NCBI GenBank assembly: GCA_003508835.1
Contig: PUFA01000084.1
Coordinates: 7,130,001 to 7,194,000 of the forward strand
Direction: 5' to 3'
Origin: Eonycteris spelaea
Taxonomy: Eukaryota > Chordata > Mammalia > Chiroptera > Pteropodidae
DNA: 64,000 nt
Part shown: positions 48,690 through 61,375 of the stretch, one piece after another
Layout of the letters: the number at the start of each line of letters is the position of its first letter
Numbering within the stretch: position 1 is the stretch's first letter
Notes under the pieces: model-generated
The model's database searches: none
What the model saw: only the letters and a program-made list of their open reading frames with translations
What the model was told of the DNA's origin: nothing
Translations under genes and position numbers: made by a program

Positions 48690-51600
48690 TAAATGAAATC
48701 ATATGGTATTTATCTTTCTCTGACTCATTTCACTCAGTATAATAATCTCTAGGTCCATCCATGTCATTGAAAATGGTAGGATTTCATTTTTTAATGGCTG
48801 AGTAATATTTCATTGTATATATGAACCATAACTTCTTTATCCAATCATCTGCTGATGGGCATTTAAGCTGCTTTCATATCTTGACTATTGTAAATTGCAC
48901 TGCCATGAACACAGAAGTGCATAGATCTTTACAAATTATTATTTTGGTTTTCTTTGGATAAATACCCAGAAGTGCAATTACTGAGTCAAAAGGTAGATCC
49001 ATTTTTAATTTTTTGAGAAAGCTCCAGAGTTTTCTATAGCAGCTTTACCAATCTGCAATCCCAGCAACAGTGTGTTATGGTTTCTTTTTGTCCACATCCT
49101 CTCTAATACTTGTCGTTCTTTGAGTTATTGATGATAGCCATTCTGACAGGTGTCAGTGATATCTCATTGTGGTTTTAATTTGCAGTTCTCTGATGATTAG
49201 TGACCTCGAGCATCTTTTTATATGTCTGTTGGCTATCTATATTTTCTCTTTGGAGAAATCTGTTTCAGGTCTTCTGCCCGATTTTTTTAATTGGATCATT
49301 TGTTTTTTTTTTTGTTATTGAGGTTGTATGAATTCTTTTATATATTTTGGATATTTAACCTGTTATTTGATGTATCATAAGCAAAATATCTTTTCCCATT
49401 CAGTCAGTTATCTTTTCTTTTGTTGATAGTTTTCCTTTGGTCTCAAAAATTTTTTAGTTTGATGTATTCTCATTGGTTTATTTTTTCTTTTGTTTTCCTT
49501 GTCTGAAAAGAAATTACTAGAAAAAATATGAGAGAGATTACAACCTATGTTTTCTTGTAGAAGCTTTATGGTTTCAGATCTTACATTTAAGTCTTTAATC
49601 CATTTTGAGTCTATTTTTGTATAGGGTGTAAGAAAGTGGTCCAGTTTCTTTTATTGCACATGTCTGTCCAATTTTCCAGCACCATTTATTGAAGAAACTG
49701 TCTTTACCCCATTGTATATTCTTGCTTCCTTTGTCATATATGAAGTAAGTATATAGGCATAGATTTATTCTATGCCTGTATATAGGCATAGATTTATTCT
49801 ATGCCTATATAGAATAAAGTTCCATTTATCAATGTATCTGTTTTTATGCCGTACCATGTTGTTTCAATTACTGTAGACTTGTAGGGTAGTTTGATATCAG
49901 GTAGTGTAATACCTACTACTTTGTTCTCCTTTCTCAAGATTGCCATGGCTATTCGGGGTCTTTTATGGTTCCATGTAAATTTTAGGATTATTTTCTCTAG
50001 CTCTCTGAAAAAGGCCATTGGTATTTTGATAGGGATTGCATTGACTCTATAGATTGCTTTGGGTAGTATCATGTTAATGATGTTGATTCTTCCTGTCCAT
50101 GAGCATGGTATATGCTTCCATTTATTTGTACCTTCTTCAAATTTTTTTTTTTAAATGACATACTTTTCTGAGAACAAGTATGTTACCTCATTGGTTAATC
50201 TGATTCCCAGGTATTTTATAGTTTTTGATGCAATTGTAAGTGGGATTGTTTTCTTAATTTCTCTTTCTGAAAGTTCATCATTAGTGTATAAAAATGCCAC
50301 TGACTTCTGAATATTTATTTTGTAAACTGATGCTTTACTGAATTCATTGATTGGTTCCAACAGTTTTTTGGTGTAATCTTTAGAGTTCTCTCTATATAGT
50401 ATCATGTCATTGGCAAATAGCGAGAGTTTTACTTCTGCCTTTCTAATTCGGATACCTTTTATTTCTCTTTCTTGTCTTACTGCTGTGTCTAAGACTTCCA
50501 ATACAATGTTGAAGAGGGGTGTTTTGTTCCTGATCTTAAGGAAAGTACTTTTAACTTTTCTCCATTGAGTATAAAGTTAGCTGTAGGTTTGTCAGATGTG
50601 GCCATTATGTTAAGATATGTTCTCTCTATTCCCACTTTGCTGAGAGTTTTTATCATAAATGGATGCCCAATTTTGTCAAATGTTTTTTCTGTATCTATTG
50701 ATATGATCATATGGTTTTTATCTTTCAATTTGTTAATGTGGTGCATCACATTAATTGATTTGCAGATATTGAATCAACATGGCATCCCAGGAATAAATCC
50801 AATTTGATTATGGTGTATGATATTTTACTGTATTGCTGAATTTGGTTTGTTAATATTTTATTGAGGATTTTGGCATCAATGTTCATAAGAGATATTGGCC
50901 TATAGTTTTCTTTTTTTTGTAATGTCTTTGGTTTTGGAATCAATGTAACGGTGGCCTCATAAAGGAGTTAGGGAGCCTTCCCTCATCTTGAATTTTCTGG
51001 AATAGTTTGAGAAGAATAGGTATTACTTCTTATTTGAATGTTTGGTAAAATTAACCTGTGAAGCCAGGACTTTTGTTATTTGGGAGTTTTTTGATTATTG
51101 ATTTGATTTCATTAGTAGTAATGGGTCTGTTCAGATTTTCTGTATTCTCTTGTTTCATTCTTGGAAGATGGTATGTTTCTAGGAATGCATCCATTTCTTC
51201 CAGAATGTCCAATTCGTTGGCATGTAATTGCTCATAGTATTTTTATAATCTTTTATACTTCTGTGGTGTTATTTGTCACCTCTCTTTATTTATAATTTTG
51301 TTTATATGAGTCCTGTTCTTTTTTTCTTTATGAGTCTAGTTAAAGGTCTATCAGTTTTGTTTCTTTCCAAAGAGCCAGCCCTTGGTTTCATTGATCTTTT
51401 GTATTGTTTTTTTAGACACGATTTTATTTATTTCCATTCTGGTTAATTATTTCCTTCCTTCTACTATCTTTGAGCTTCATTTGCTGTTTTTTCTACTAGT
51501 TCCTCTCAGTGTAAGGTTATATTCTTTATTTGAGATTTTTCTTATTTCTTGAGGTATGACTATATTGCTACGAATTTCTCTCTTAGGACTGCTTTTATTG

Positions 51601-52420
51601 TGTCCCATAAATTTGAGTCATTGTATTTTCATTTTCACTTGTCTCTAGGTATCTTTTCATTTCTTCTTTGATCTCATTATTAACCCATTTATTGTTTAGT
51701 AGCATGTTATTCAGCCTCCATCTGTTTGTATATTCTCCATTATTTTTCTTGAAGTTGAATCCTATTTTTATACCATCGTGGTCAGAGAAGATGCTTGATA
51801 TGATTTCAGTCTTCTTAAATTTACTGAGACTTGTTCTATGGCCTTTGTGGTTTATCATGAAAAGTGTTCTATATGTACTTGAAAAAATATGTATTCTGCT
51901 GCTTTGGAGTGAAAGGCTCTAAAAATATTAAGTAAATCCATCTGGTCTAATGTGTCCCTTAAGGCTGCTATTTCCTTTTTGATTTTCTTTCTGGAAGATT
52001 TATCCATTGATGTCAATGGGGTGTTCAACTATCCTACTGCATTACTGTTAATCTCTCCCTTTATGTCAGTTAGTATTTCTTTCTGTATTTAGATTCTCCT
52101 ATGTTGGATCAATCCTTTTATCATTATTCATTTTATTATAGTCTTTGTTTTAAAGTCTATTTTTCTGATATAAGCATTGCTGCCCCAGCTTTTTTTTTCA
52201 TTTCCATTTGCATGAAATATTTTTTCTATCCCTTTACTTTCAGTCTGTGTGTGTCTTTTGATCTGAAGTGGGTCTCTTGTAGACAGCATATGCATAGGTC
52301 TTGTTTTCTAATTCATTCAGCTACCCTATGTCTTTTGATTGGAGCATTTAATCCATTTACACTTAAAGAAATTATTGATATATATGTAGTTATTGCCATT
52401 TTATTATATTTTTGATCTTT
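48690..52420 (-). pseudogene. L1 copy D2 ORF2 remnant
   Basis: Open pieces on the minus strand show RT and later domains: [20 protein letters not shown] (RT block), [16 protein letters not shown] (RT active site, 50418 downward), [20 protein letters not shown], and [20 protein letters not shown] (49794-50072). The active-site FADD is FAND (codon 50411-50409), so the first catalytic Asp is replaced by Asn. Stops and frameshifts separate the pieces. A 29-bp tandem hairpin duplication lies at 49752-49809. Confidence 0.83.
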
Positions 52421-52429
52421 TTTCTTCTT

Positions 52430-53110
52430 AAAAAAGAATAACATTTCTTATAATACTGGTTTGGTAGTAATGAATTCCTTTAGCTTTTTCTTATTTTGGA
52501 AGCTCTTTACCTCTTCTTCAATTTTAAGTGAAAGCCTTGCTGGGTAGAGTAGTCTTGGTTATAAGTCCTTGCTTTTCATCACTTTGACTATATCTTGCCA
52601 ATCTCTTCTGGCCTGCAAAGTTTCTGTTGAGAAATCAACTGACAGTCTTAAGGGAGTTCCCTTGTAGGTAACTAACGGCATTTCTCTTGCTGCTTTTAGA
52701 ATTCTCTTTTTCTTTAACCTTTGGCATTTGAATTATGATGTGTCTTGGTGTGGATCTCTTTGGATTTCTCTTGTTTATGACTCTTTATGCTTCCTGGATT
52801 TGTATGTCTATTTCCTTTGCCAGGTTAGGAGTTTTCCATAATTATTTCTTCAGATAACTTTTCTTTTTCTTATTCTGATTGGGAGTTTTCTGCTACCTGC
52901 TCTTCCAAATCTCTGATTCAATCCTCTGCTTCATCTAATTTGCTGTTGATTCCTTCTAGTGTATTCTTCATTTCTAATGCTCTTTTTTATGGTTTCTATG
53001 TCCTGTTTTATGCTTACTATCTCTTTTTTGAAGTTCTAAGTTCCTTGAGCATTTTTATAACCAGTGTTTTGAACTCTGTATCTGGTAGATTGCTTGCCTC
53101 CACTTCATTT
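52430..53110 (-). pseudogene. L1 copy D2 ORF1 remnant
   Basis: The minus strand carries the ORF1 C-terminal region ('ctcttcttcaattttaagtg' is the complement of the KIEEEVK-type end) and the coiled-coil part near 52930-53060. Frames are broken; boundaries approximate. Confidence 0.6.
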
Positions 53111-53499
53111 ATTTCGTTTTCTTAAGTTTTCTATTTTTTCATTTGGAATATTTTGTTTGTTAGTTTATTTGTTTGTTTTGTTTCTTCATTTTGGCTGTCT
53201 CTTTGTGTTTGTTTCTATGTATTAGGTAGATCTGCTACATCTCCCAGTCTTGGCAGGGTGGCTATTTGTAGTAGGTGTCCTGTGGGCCACATGGCAAAGT
53301 CTCCCTAGTCATCTGAGCCAGATGCTCCAGGAGTGCTCCTTGTGTGTTGTGTGTGCCCTCAAATGTAGTTGAGCCTTGACTGCTGTTGGCACAAAAGTGA
53401 GTAGGATTGACCTTCAGGCTTACTGGCTGTGAGGATTGGCCACAATCTGCTGTGTGGTGGCTGACCCCATGGAGAGGGGTTTGCCTCTGGAGAATTGAT

Positions 53500-53690
53500 T
53501 TAAATAGGAATGATTGTTACATTGATGATGAAAATATTTGTTGGTGAACCTTTTTGGAGGGCAGTTTAGTAATCTCTATGGAAGGCCCTAAAATTAATGG
53601 CGTTTTTAATTTGAATTATTAAAATTCTAAAGAAGTACTAAGGATGTGTAATAAGGTTTACTTACAAAACTCATTTTTTTATGTTACTGT
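53500..53690 (+). mobile_element. Possible old L1 distal fragment
   Basis: 'tgttggtgaacctttttgga' and 'gggcagtttagtaatctcta' resemble the distal part of old L1 ORF2 in plus orientation. Short and highly diverged. Confidence 0.4.
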
Positions 53691-53754
53691 TTTTATGTAA
53701 TAGTGTCTGTAAAAACATTTTCAACATCATTATGAAACCCCTTACAATTATTCT

Positions 53755-54420
53755 TTTTATTTTATTATTTTAACTGAGATAATTAACTGTACTATTATAT
53801 TAGTTTCAGGTGTACAACATAATGATTTTACATTTGTATATATTTTTAAATGACCATCAAAATAAATCTAATTAATATCCACCACTTCACATAGTTACAA
53901 TTTTTTTTTATTTTTGTGATGAGACTTTTAAGACCTAGTCTCTTAGCAATTTTCAATATACAACATGGTAGTGTTAACTATAGTCACCAAGCTGTACATC
54001 ACATCCCAGGATATATTTATTTTATAACCGGAGGTTTGTACCTTTTGATCCCTTTACCAATTTTCCCCACTTCATACCTCCCTCCTCTGGCAACCACAAA
54101 TCTGTTTTTCATATCTATGAATTCAGAGTTTTGAGATTTCGCACATACCTAAGATCTACAGTACTTGACTTTCTCTGCCTGACTTATTTTACTTAGCATA
54201 ATGCCCTCAAGGTCCATCCACATTGTCACAATGGCAACATTTTCTTTTTCATTTTAAGACTAATATTCCATAGCATGTATATGTGTGTATACATATATCA
54301 CATTATCTTTATCCATGCATCCATCAATGAATGCTTAAGGTTGTTTCCATGTCTTGGCTATTCTAAAGAATACTGCAGTGAACATGGGGGTACAGTCCTG
54401 CATTCTTATAAGTAACTTCA
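53755..54420 (-). mobile_element. Old L1 3' fragment
   Basis: Complement of an L1 3' end: 'ttagtttcaggtgtacaaca', 'actatagtcaccaagctgta', 'cctccctcctctggcaacca', 'agcataatgccctcaaggtc'. It ends near 54420. Confidence 0.8.
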
Positions 54421-54661
54421 GGCACAATCACCACACTTCCCCAAATATATGTGGGGGTAAAATCTTGCTAAATAGACACCACAAGTAGAATAAAAGTGGG
54501 AGGCAATGGTGAGAAGGCAGAAAGTAGATAAGGTTTTGGTCCTAAAATAACAGAATTTAATTTCCTATTTTTTTTATTATCTTATTTTCTTTCTCTTTTG
54601 CTCTTTCATTGCTTTTCCTATGTTAATAAGCTATGTCTCAGATTTTATGAATAGTTAAATG

Positions 54662-54680
54662 TTGTGTGTGTGTGTGTGTA
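54662..54680. repeat. Short (GT)n microsatellite
   Basis: Nine TG dinucleotides in SLC9C1 intron 3, about 255 bases before exon 4. Confidence 0.9.
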
Positions 54681-54935
54681 GTATACTAATGACCTTATCA
54701 AGAAAATTAAAAGTTCCTTTTAAATTATAATATAGTATTTCTTAGGTCCTAAGAATCTCATTGTAATATTTGCCTTTCATCTCCAGAGTTATATGCACAT
54801 AGCTATTAAATAATAAAACTTAAATTTTCCTTGATGAACTGAGTGTGATAGTACATCTCCAATAATCTTGATTATCTGCTTTTGTAAAAGAAATAAAGGG
54901 TATCTGATTTTCCTCTTTGTAAAAATTTTTTGCAG

Positions 54936-55100
54936 ATACTTTTAATTACAATCCCTGGCTTTGTAATAAATTATACCTTAATTTTTGGTATCTGGCATCT
55001 GTGAATAAATTATACTTGAGTACTGTGTCACAGTTATTATTTTCAACTATCCTTTTGAGTTCAGATCCCATGCTGACTGCAGCTGCTATAAGAGACCTTG
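54936..55100 (+). pseudogene. SLC9C1: SLC9C1 coding exon 4 with frame-shifting deletion
   Basis: The acceptor ttttttgcag| and donor CTTG|GTAGGT are intact. The first frame reads ILLITIPGFVINYTLIFGIW then HL and stops (TGA 55002-55004). A second frame then carries the rest of the homologous protein: SVNKLYLSTVSQLLFSTILL and SSDPMLTAAAIRDLG, which includes the SDP ion-site motif of NHE helix 5. Flanking phases require a length of 1 mod 3; the exon is 165 (0 mod 3). A seven-base loss from a tandem GGCATCT in TGGCATCTGTG (54993-55003) would explain both the missing residue and the phase. Confidence 0.82.
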
Positions 55101-56165
55101 GTAGGTATATTTTTTTCTTTTCCTATATTTAAAACATCATATTCTGTATTTAACTTGTTTAAAGATCTTTTTTTGTGCACTATAGCTTACTTACTGAGTA
55201 GACACTTTTAGTCTTAAATCCAATTGTGAAAATAGAATAGGAGATTATTTGGAACCCTTGACTTTATACATTCTTCTACCTTGAGCTAACAGATCTGAGG
55301 GCTTTACAATACTGTATATATACTATGGTGACATTTCTATTGCCCAACACCTCTTTTCATTTGAAAACACTGTCATTAGAATAATGCCATTTATTTTTTA
55401 AAAATTGCCGTTGTAGTCATTGTCACCATTTGAACTAAAAGCCTGAAAAGTACAAAACAATAAAATCACTAATCACACAGTTTTTTTCAGTGTGCACTAT
55501 TTTAGGAAAAAAAAATGTGTATTTAAAAGTAAAATACCAAGTCAGCATAATCCATTGAAAATCCAAGAGCCTCATTAAATAAATAAATAAATATATAACC
55601 TGATTTGTTTTCCTCCAGTCACTTTTTAATAATGAGACCTAGAACATTTGTTTTGAAATAGAATTTTAATATGGCACACACATCCATGTGTGCATGCAAA
55701 CATACACTTTTTTATTTTATGGCCAGTTAAAAGAGAAGAAGCTATCTGAAGCAAGTAGAAATAGAGTAGGAGAGACACATTAAGTATATCTATGAATAAA
55801 GGAAAGCCAAGTCTTCAAAACAGGGAGATTAAGATTGTGAGGTAAGAGTTTAGAAGAAAGAAGTATCAGCATCTATCATTTAACCTCTGTCTACAGGACT
55901 CTCTCAGTGCCTCTTGGAAACATTTTTGCCTGAGTTTTCAAAGCAAGATTTTATATTTTTAAATTTTATTCTCAAGAAAAAAGGAGAAAAAAGAAAAAAA
56001 ATATGCCCAAATCAATGAGTAAAATACATGTGTATATTCACATTATCTTGAGCTCTTTATGGTCTGTTGATTCCTCTTATGCCACCAAGTCTATTATTTA
56101 TTTCCAAATATTTACATTTTGATATAGTTCCATGTTCTAAAATGGAATAATTATATGACAGTAAT
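55101..56165. other. SLC9C1 intron 4, left part
   Basis: AT-rich intron with a short AAAT run near 55578-55592. No gene or clear repeat identified. Confidence 0.5.
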
Positions 56166-56169
56166 CAGT

Positions 56170-56640
56170 TAGGTTTTTCTGAGTAAGGAACAAACTCCAA
56201 AGCACAGTGGCTTAAAACAAGAATTATTTATTATTTTTCATGAGTCTGGAAGTTCTGATGACATGGGCTTTGCTCTGCTGATCTTGGGTAGGCTCACTAA
56301 TGAATCTACAGTCAGCTGAAGGATCAGTTGGAGGCTAATCTAGGATAGCCTCAGTTAGAAGGAATCCACCTTTCTTCCGTATATTTCTCACATGTATCCA
56401 GTAGGGTAGCCAGGGAATGCTGCCATACTGGTGGCAAGGGTTCGAGAGAGAGGAAGCAGACATCTTTCTCAAGATTCTGCTTGCATCAAGTTTCATAACA
56501 AAACAAGAATGGGTCTCTTTGGTGAAAGCAACTGTGAAGTCTTACTGTAAAGGCAGAGATGGAGGGACAGGTGAAGAATTGTATCATCAAGGCAATTGAG
56601 TTTTCATAAAAACAGACTGCCTTGACTTTTTTTTTCAATG
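56170..56640. mobile_element. Probable old transposable element, family unknown
   Basis: 'aaagcacagtggcttaaaac', 'tttattatttttcatgagtc' and a GC-richer middle resemble a common old mammalian interspersed repeat starting with a 'gtggcttaaaacaacaa' block. I cannot fix its class. In SLC9C1 intron 4. Confidence 0.5.
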
Positions 56641-57384
56641 GTGACTTACTGTGTTAGGTTTTGATCACAGCTATAAAATGAATGGTTCACAAGAAGAGTG
56701 TTTACCATGTAATAACATTTCCTTCCTATGACAATTTAGAAAGTCATTGAAGATGCTCAAAATTATAGTTTTTCCACTATGGGAACATTTAGTAACTGAG
56801 AAAAATGATAATTGATGATTACATTAACTTAGAATATTATCATAAATAGAGGAAAATTAGGATGGAATAGATAATAGCAGGGTGCTCTTTGTTCATGGAG
56901 CTCAATTTCTAAAACCATTGAAAAGAATGTATGGGAAAATCAGACAATTTCTATTATAGTGAAATTATCTGGACAATTGACTTAATTCTTCATTTAGGTA
57001 GAGTGTTATAAAGTCTTGGTTTATGAATTTACTTTGTCCTTCCATATCAATTTTTATCTTGCCTTAAATACATGATGTGTGTATTTATATAGGCCAAATA
57101 ACTGAATTGAAAAATAATTTTATGTTTTTATTTTGTGCTTTGAAACAGAGCTCTAGTTGATTACCTCAATTACATAAACTGTAATCAAGCACAGTTACTT
57201 TGGCATATTCTTAAGTTTCCTTAAAGGGAGTTTTTTCAAAAAATGATCAAAGTTTATTTAAGTATGTAAGCAAAGTATGTAATATAAATTCATAGGTAAG
57301 AATATTCTGCTTGCCAATACAATTTTATTGTTTAATATTAATAAAGGTTTTCCCACCTTAAAAAAAATATTTTCCCTTTCATAG

Positions 57385-57510
57385 GTCTTCCTAAAGTCCT
57401 CGTCAATTTAATTAATGGAGAAAGTCTGATTACCTCTATAATAACATTTACTGTGTTTACTAGTATTGTGGAGATTAATGTCAACATAAAACACAAGAAC
57501 CAATCCTTAG
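57385..57510 (+). CDS. SLC9C1: SLC9C1 coding exon 5
   Basis: 126 bases between ttcatag| and TTAG|GTAAGG, phase 1 at both ends, open throughout. It reads (G)LPKVLVNLINGESLITSII then TFTVFTSIVEINVNI. LINGESL corresponds to the conserved GESL motif of helix 6 in Na+/H+ exchangers. Confidence 0.83.
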
Positions 57511-59450
57511 GTAAGGGCCTATTTTTTTCTTCTTAATTTCTTAAAATCAAAATCTTATATTTTCTGAGAGCTGACATGGAGTTTATAATATCTTACCATA
57601 AGTTATGCTTGTACAAGCATACTCATGAGTATTAGTACAGGGTTTTACCTTTTACAAAGCACTACAAAAAACAATACATGTTTTTACAAAAACCATCCCT
57701 AATTTAATTATTGTTGTGGTTTTGCTGTGAGGCTGGGTTGGGACTTTTAATGAGGATGCTTATAAAAGCAGCATTCCACAGGCCTAGGCTGAATCAGAAT
57801 GCTTACCAATGGGAATGAAAGATGTAGTTTATGAGTTGAAGATGAAATCATAATAAGACAAGTAATGCATCCACCAGTGATGAGAGGAGGCATCTTTCCT
57901 TGCCTTTCCCTTGTACTATGTCTCCATAGGCAACATAGAAAGCTATCAACTCAGGGAGGAAGTGTGAGTTATATAACCAGCTACATACAGGGCCTGAGAG
58001 CAGTAAGCAGAAAGATTGCAAGGTGCCCATGGACTCATTTACCATAAGTATTTTTTTTTCCTTTATCATATGTGTGTATATAAAATAAATGATATGTGTA
58101 CACTGTAATGAATGACATAAAGTCTATGGATGTGTAATTATCACTCAAAACAAAAGTATAGTGTTATCCGTACCCCCAGCAGCATCTTATGTGCCTCCCC
58201 TGATTAAAACATATACCTTCTCAGAATGTAGTCTCTGGGTTAAGAGAGAGGGGTCCACACTACTTTAAAGGGTGTCTACAAAGTCAAATATTTTTGTAAT
58301 AACACCAAGAAGTTATTTACCTTTTTTACTGCATTGTTATTTGTACAATATTTGGAAAAGCAATGATTACAGTTTTCTGGAGAAAATTGCCAATGTATGT
58401 ATACTGTTTCATCCACTGGATGTCTTCTGAGTTCTAAAGCTTTCTGCAGCATTATCTCATTCCACCTCCCAACTCCCTGAAAAAAAGAGTGTTTAAGTGC
58501 TTCCAGACCATGTTCTAGTATATCAAGGGGTCTGTATATTTAGAACATCTAATGCCTAGTAATCTCTTATGTTGAAGTGGGATTCTTCTACTACCCCTGT
58601 CCCCATCAATTAAGCAAAACCCAAATTACATAACTAACCACTCAAGGAGTTTTAGCCATCATTATTTTCCATGTCCCTGGAGTATGCTTCATTGTTGGGA
58701 AACCAGGACCCTATTTACCTCTATTCTGACCCATCGTGCCTTACATATTTATAATCAATGCCTAAAACTCAGAATTAAAAACTCTCTTTTCCAAGAAGAC
58801 TCATTCAGGGGACCATCGTTCCTCTCATGTCTTTCTCAAAGGAGCTGGTTCAGATGGTGGACAATTACCCTACTTGAACTTAAGAAGTATTTGCCTTGCC
58901 TTTAGCCTCGCTCTGTTTACCTAGGCCATAGCAGCTTGGGACATCTGTGGTGAACCTAGAACCTCAATTTAGCACCGAAATGTGCATCTTCTTCAAATGC
59001 TTCGTATGTGCCAAGTGTGTGGAAAAGCCAAACCGCCACACACATACAACCTCCTCCAAAATCTAGAGTAAATACAAAAGGAGGTGACACAAAATAGTAA
59101 CCAGGGGCTTTTGCCATAAAACTTCCTACAGGTAAGTCCTTCCTGAAGATGCCTAAGATGATCAATAAAGAGATATCTATATTCAGAAGCATTTTAAAAC
59201 TCAAGGACCACCATTGGGGGAAACTGAAAAATGGAAAGTACAGTCTTACATACTAGTCAAAAAGATTCATGTTCAGCCTCTAAACCTGGTCTAGTATTCT
59301 ATCAGGCCATTTAAGATAGTAAATAGTGACCACAGAATTTCGGGGAACCTTATCAGAAATGACATCTACAGTCTAATCAAGAGAACTTTCTTGATATTCA
59401 CTGGGAAAAAGGAAAAAAAAGTGGAGAAAAAGAAAGGGACTGTTGTGGAA
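57511..59450. other. SLC9C1 intron 5, left part
   Basis: No exon was recognised on either strand. Some GC-richer text at 57850-58050 and 58640-59000 may be old repeats, but no family could be named. Confidence 0.4.
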
Positions 59451-59454
59451 GTTC

Positions 59455-59575
59455 ATAAATTCATTAATCCAACAATTATGTATTGCTTCATATTATATGT
59501 TAGTTTCTATTCTAGGCCATAGTGATTCAGCCATGAACATAATAGTCCTTGCTTTCACAGACCTTGCCTCGTAAT
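59455..59575 (+). repeat. Ancient interspersed repeat fragment
   Basis: 'tcattaatccaacaattatg', 'tctattctaggccatagtga' and 'atagtccttgctttcacaga' follow a widespread old mammalian repeat (CAACAAATATTTATTGAGCACC ... TTCTAGGCGCTGGGGATA, quoted in halves). Old and short; family not named. Confidence 0.5.
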
Positions 59576-60779
59576 TTTTATAATAATTAATGGAACATAA
59601 TTCTGTGTTTGTTTGGGTTTAAAGAGGAGTAAAAATCATAAGCAATCATCCTATTTAAAACAATAATAGTAACAGTTGTACTAATAAAAGCTCTGCTGTA
59701 GGAGGAGAATAGTGAACCTATTTTCTTCTTCTAATTTTTAATAGCTTTAAAAGAAAATTTTCCTTTAAGAAATAAAGAAACTTGATAAACCTTACTGACA
59801 TTTTATTTATATTTAATTGATACCAATTGACACAATTATGAATCAATAATTTTCATAGTAATTATTTTTATAGTTTATGTTATTATTTAAACAACTGCTT
59901 TATCTTTGAAATTAACTCATGTTTTATAAGAGGGAAAAACTAAGAACAGTTATTACCTTTTCCAATTTGAGTGTTAAAAGTTTTAAGCATGTTGTAAGAA
60001 GTAATGGATTTGTTTTGAGGCTTTTTTTGGCCTAATAAATCCAATCAGCAAACATTTTACTGATGAGAAGCTACTTTCTTAAAGAAGAAAACAACTTTCA
60101 AACCGGGTCTTCTAACTCCAATTCCATGCATTCTTCTGAAACCAGAGTTGGCTTCCATTGTTTCAGTTATAGATGGTGCTGACTTCCCAGATTATCACTG
60201 TGGCCAACTTCATGTCTAGAACAGATGTGGCCTAGAGGAGTATTTATGAAACTCTCTTCCAATGTTCACACTATCTCTGCAGATGTTAAATCTTTTTACT
60301 TGGCAAATGTAGAAGCTATGGCTCCTTTTCAAGCATGGGAATGAGACTAGGTAAGAAGAAACCTAATTTGTGTTGGTGCTCTTAATAGTGCCTTCCCCAC
60401 CAGTGGATGTTTATAGACAAAAATTCATAAAATAATTTTTTCTTCTTCATTCAGTTTAGCTCAGGGCACAATTTTAGGATTTGCCTCCAAATTTAGCCTT
60501 GTTTTTGTTGTGGTTGCCAATTGCTGTTTTCTGCTGGCTCTTCTTTGTTTTGGTTCTGTTCTTTCTCTCCACCTATTCTGTTGGAGTTGACCCTTTAGGC
60601 TTCTCCGACCCCAGGACCATCCTCATCTGTGATTGAACAGTACCTCTGTTGCTCACCCTGTAAAGGTGGGAATGATTTCCCACTGGCATGCCTGACTCCA
60701 GCGAACGAGCTTACCAAGGTCTTATACTTCCTGTTTTCCTAGGAGGGGATCATAATGACTGTAGAAAGACACTTAGCAA

Positions 60780-60965
60780 AATATAACAATATCAATAAAG
60801 AAAAAACTATCCTTTACTGCATCATTCAACTTCTGGGGTCTAAGAAAGTAATCAGAGAATTACAAAAGTTTATGTACAGAAATATACATGACAACATTAT
60901 TTATCAGGGGAAAAATTGGAAATAATGAAAGACCAAAAATTAAGAAACCAGTTGATTGGGCATGT
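60780..60965 (+). mobile_element. Old L1M distal fragment
   Basis: 'atgtacagaaatatacatga', 'caacattatttatcaggg' and 'aaaattggaaataatgaaag' follow the end of ORF2 in old L1M elements. Plus orientation. Confidence 0.55.
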
Positions 60966-61375
60966 CAAGACAATACAGGAGATTCATTCAGTTGGGACCA
61001 CACGGACATTTCTTTTTCTGTATTTCCTGTGTGTGTTACATTAGATCTAGAAATATAAGTGCCATGAGTTTAGAGACTTTCTACTTCTTGTTCATTACTG
61101 TATCTTCAAAATAATTACAATGTTTGGCATGGAATAAATATATTTTCCTTAATGAGGACTGAAAAAAAGCTCTTAAACTAAACTGACTGAATTTTACAAA
61201 TGTAAGTGTGGCTTTAAGCATTCTTTAAATTTGGGGATAAGAATATATTCTACAACTACCCTAAAGGCAATGAATGGCCTATTTTTAAAGATAATAACAA
61301 AAAGTTGATCCAGAAATCACTTAAAATTAAGACTAAGTTCTAATAACTATTTCTACTTACTCTCCTTTCTTGCAG

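Larger units (their letters stand above)
48350..53495 (-). mobile_element. L1 copy D2, nearly full length
   Basis: Minus-strand L1 with its A tail at the left (T run 48355-48368), 3' UTR to about 48750, ORF2 to about 52420, ORF1 to about 53100 and a truncated 5' UTR ending near 53495. Order and length fit a complete L1 minus part of the 5' UTR. It is less decayed than copy A: long open pieces remain. It occupies nearly half of SLC9C1 intron 3 and is antisense to the gene. No clear target-site duplication was found. Confidence 0.88.
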
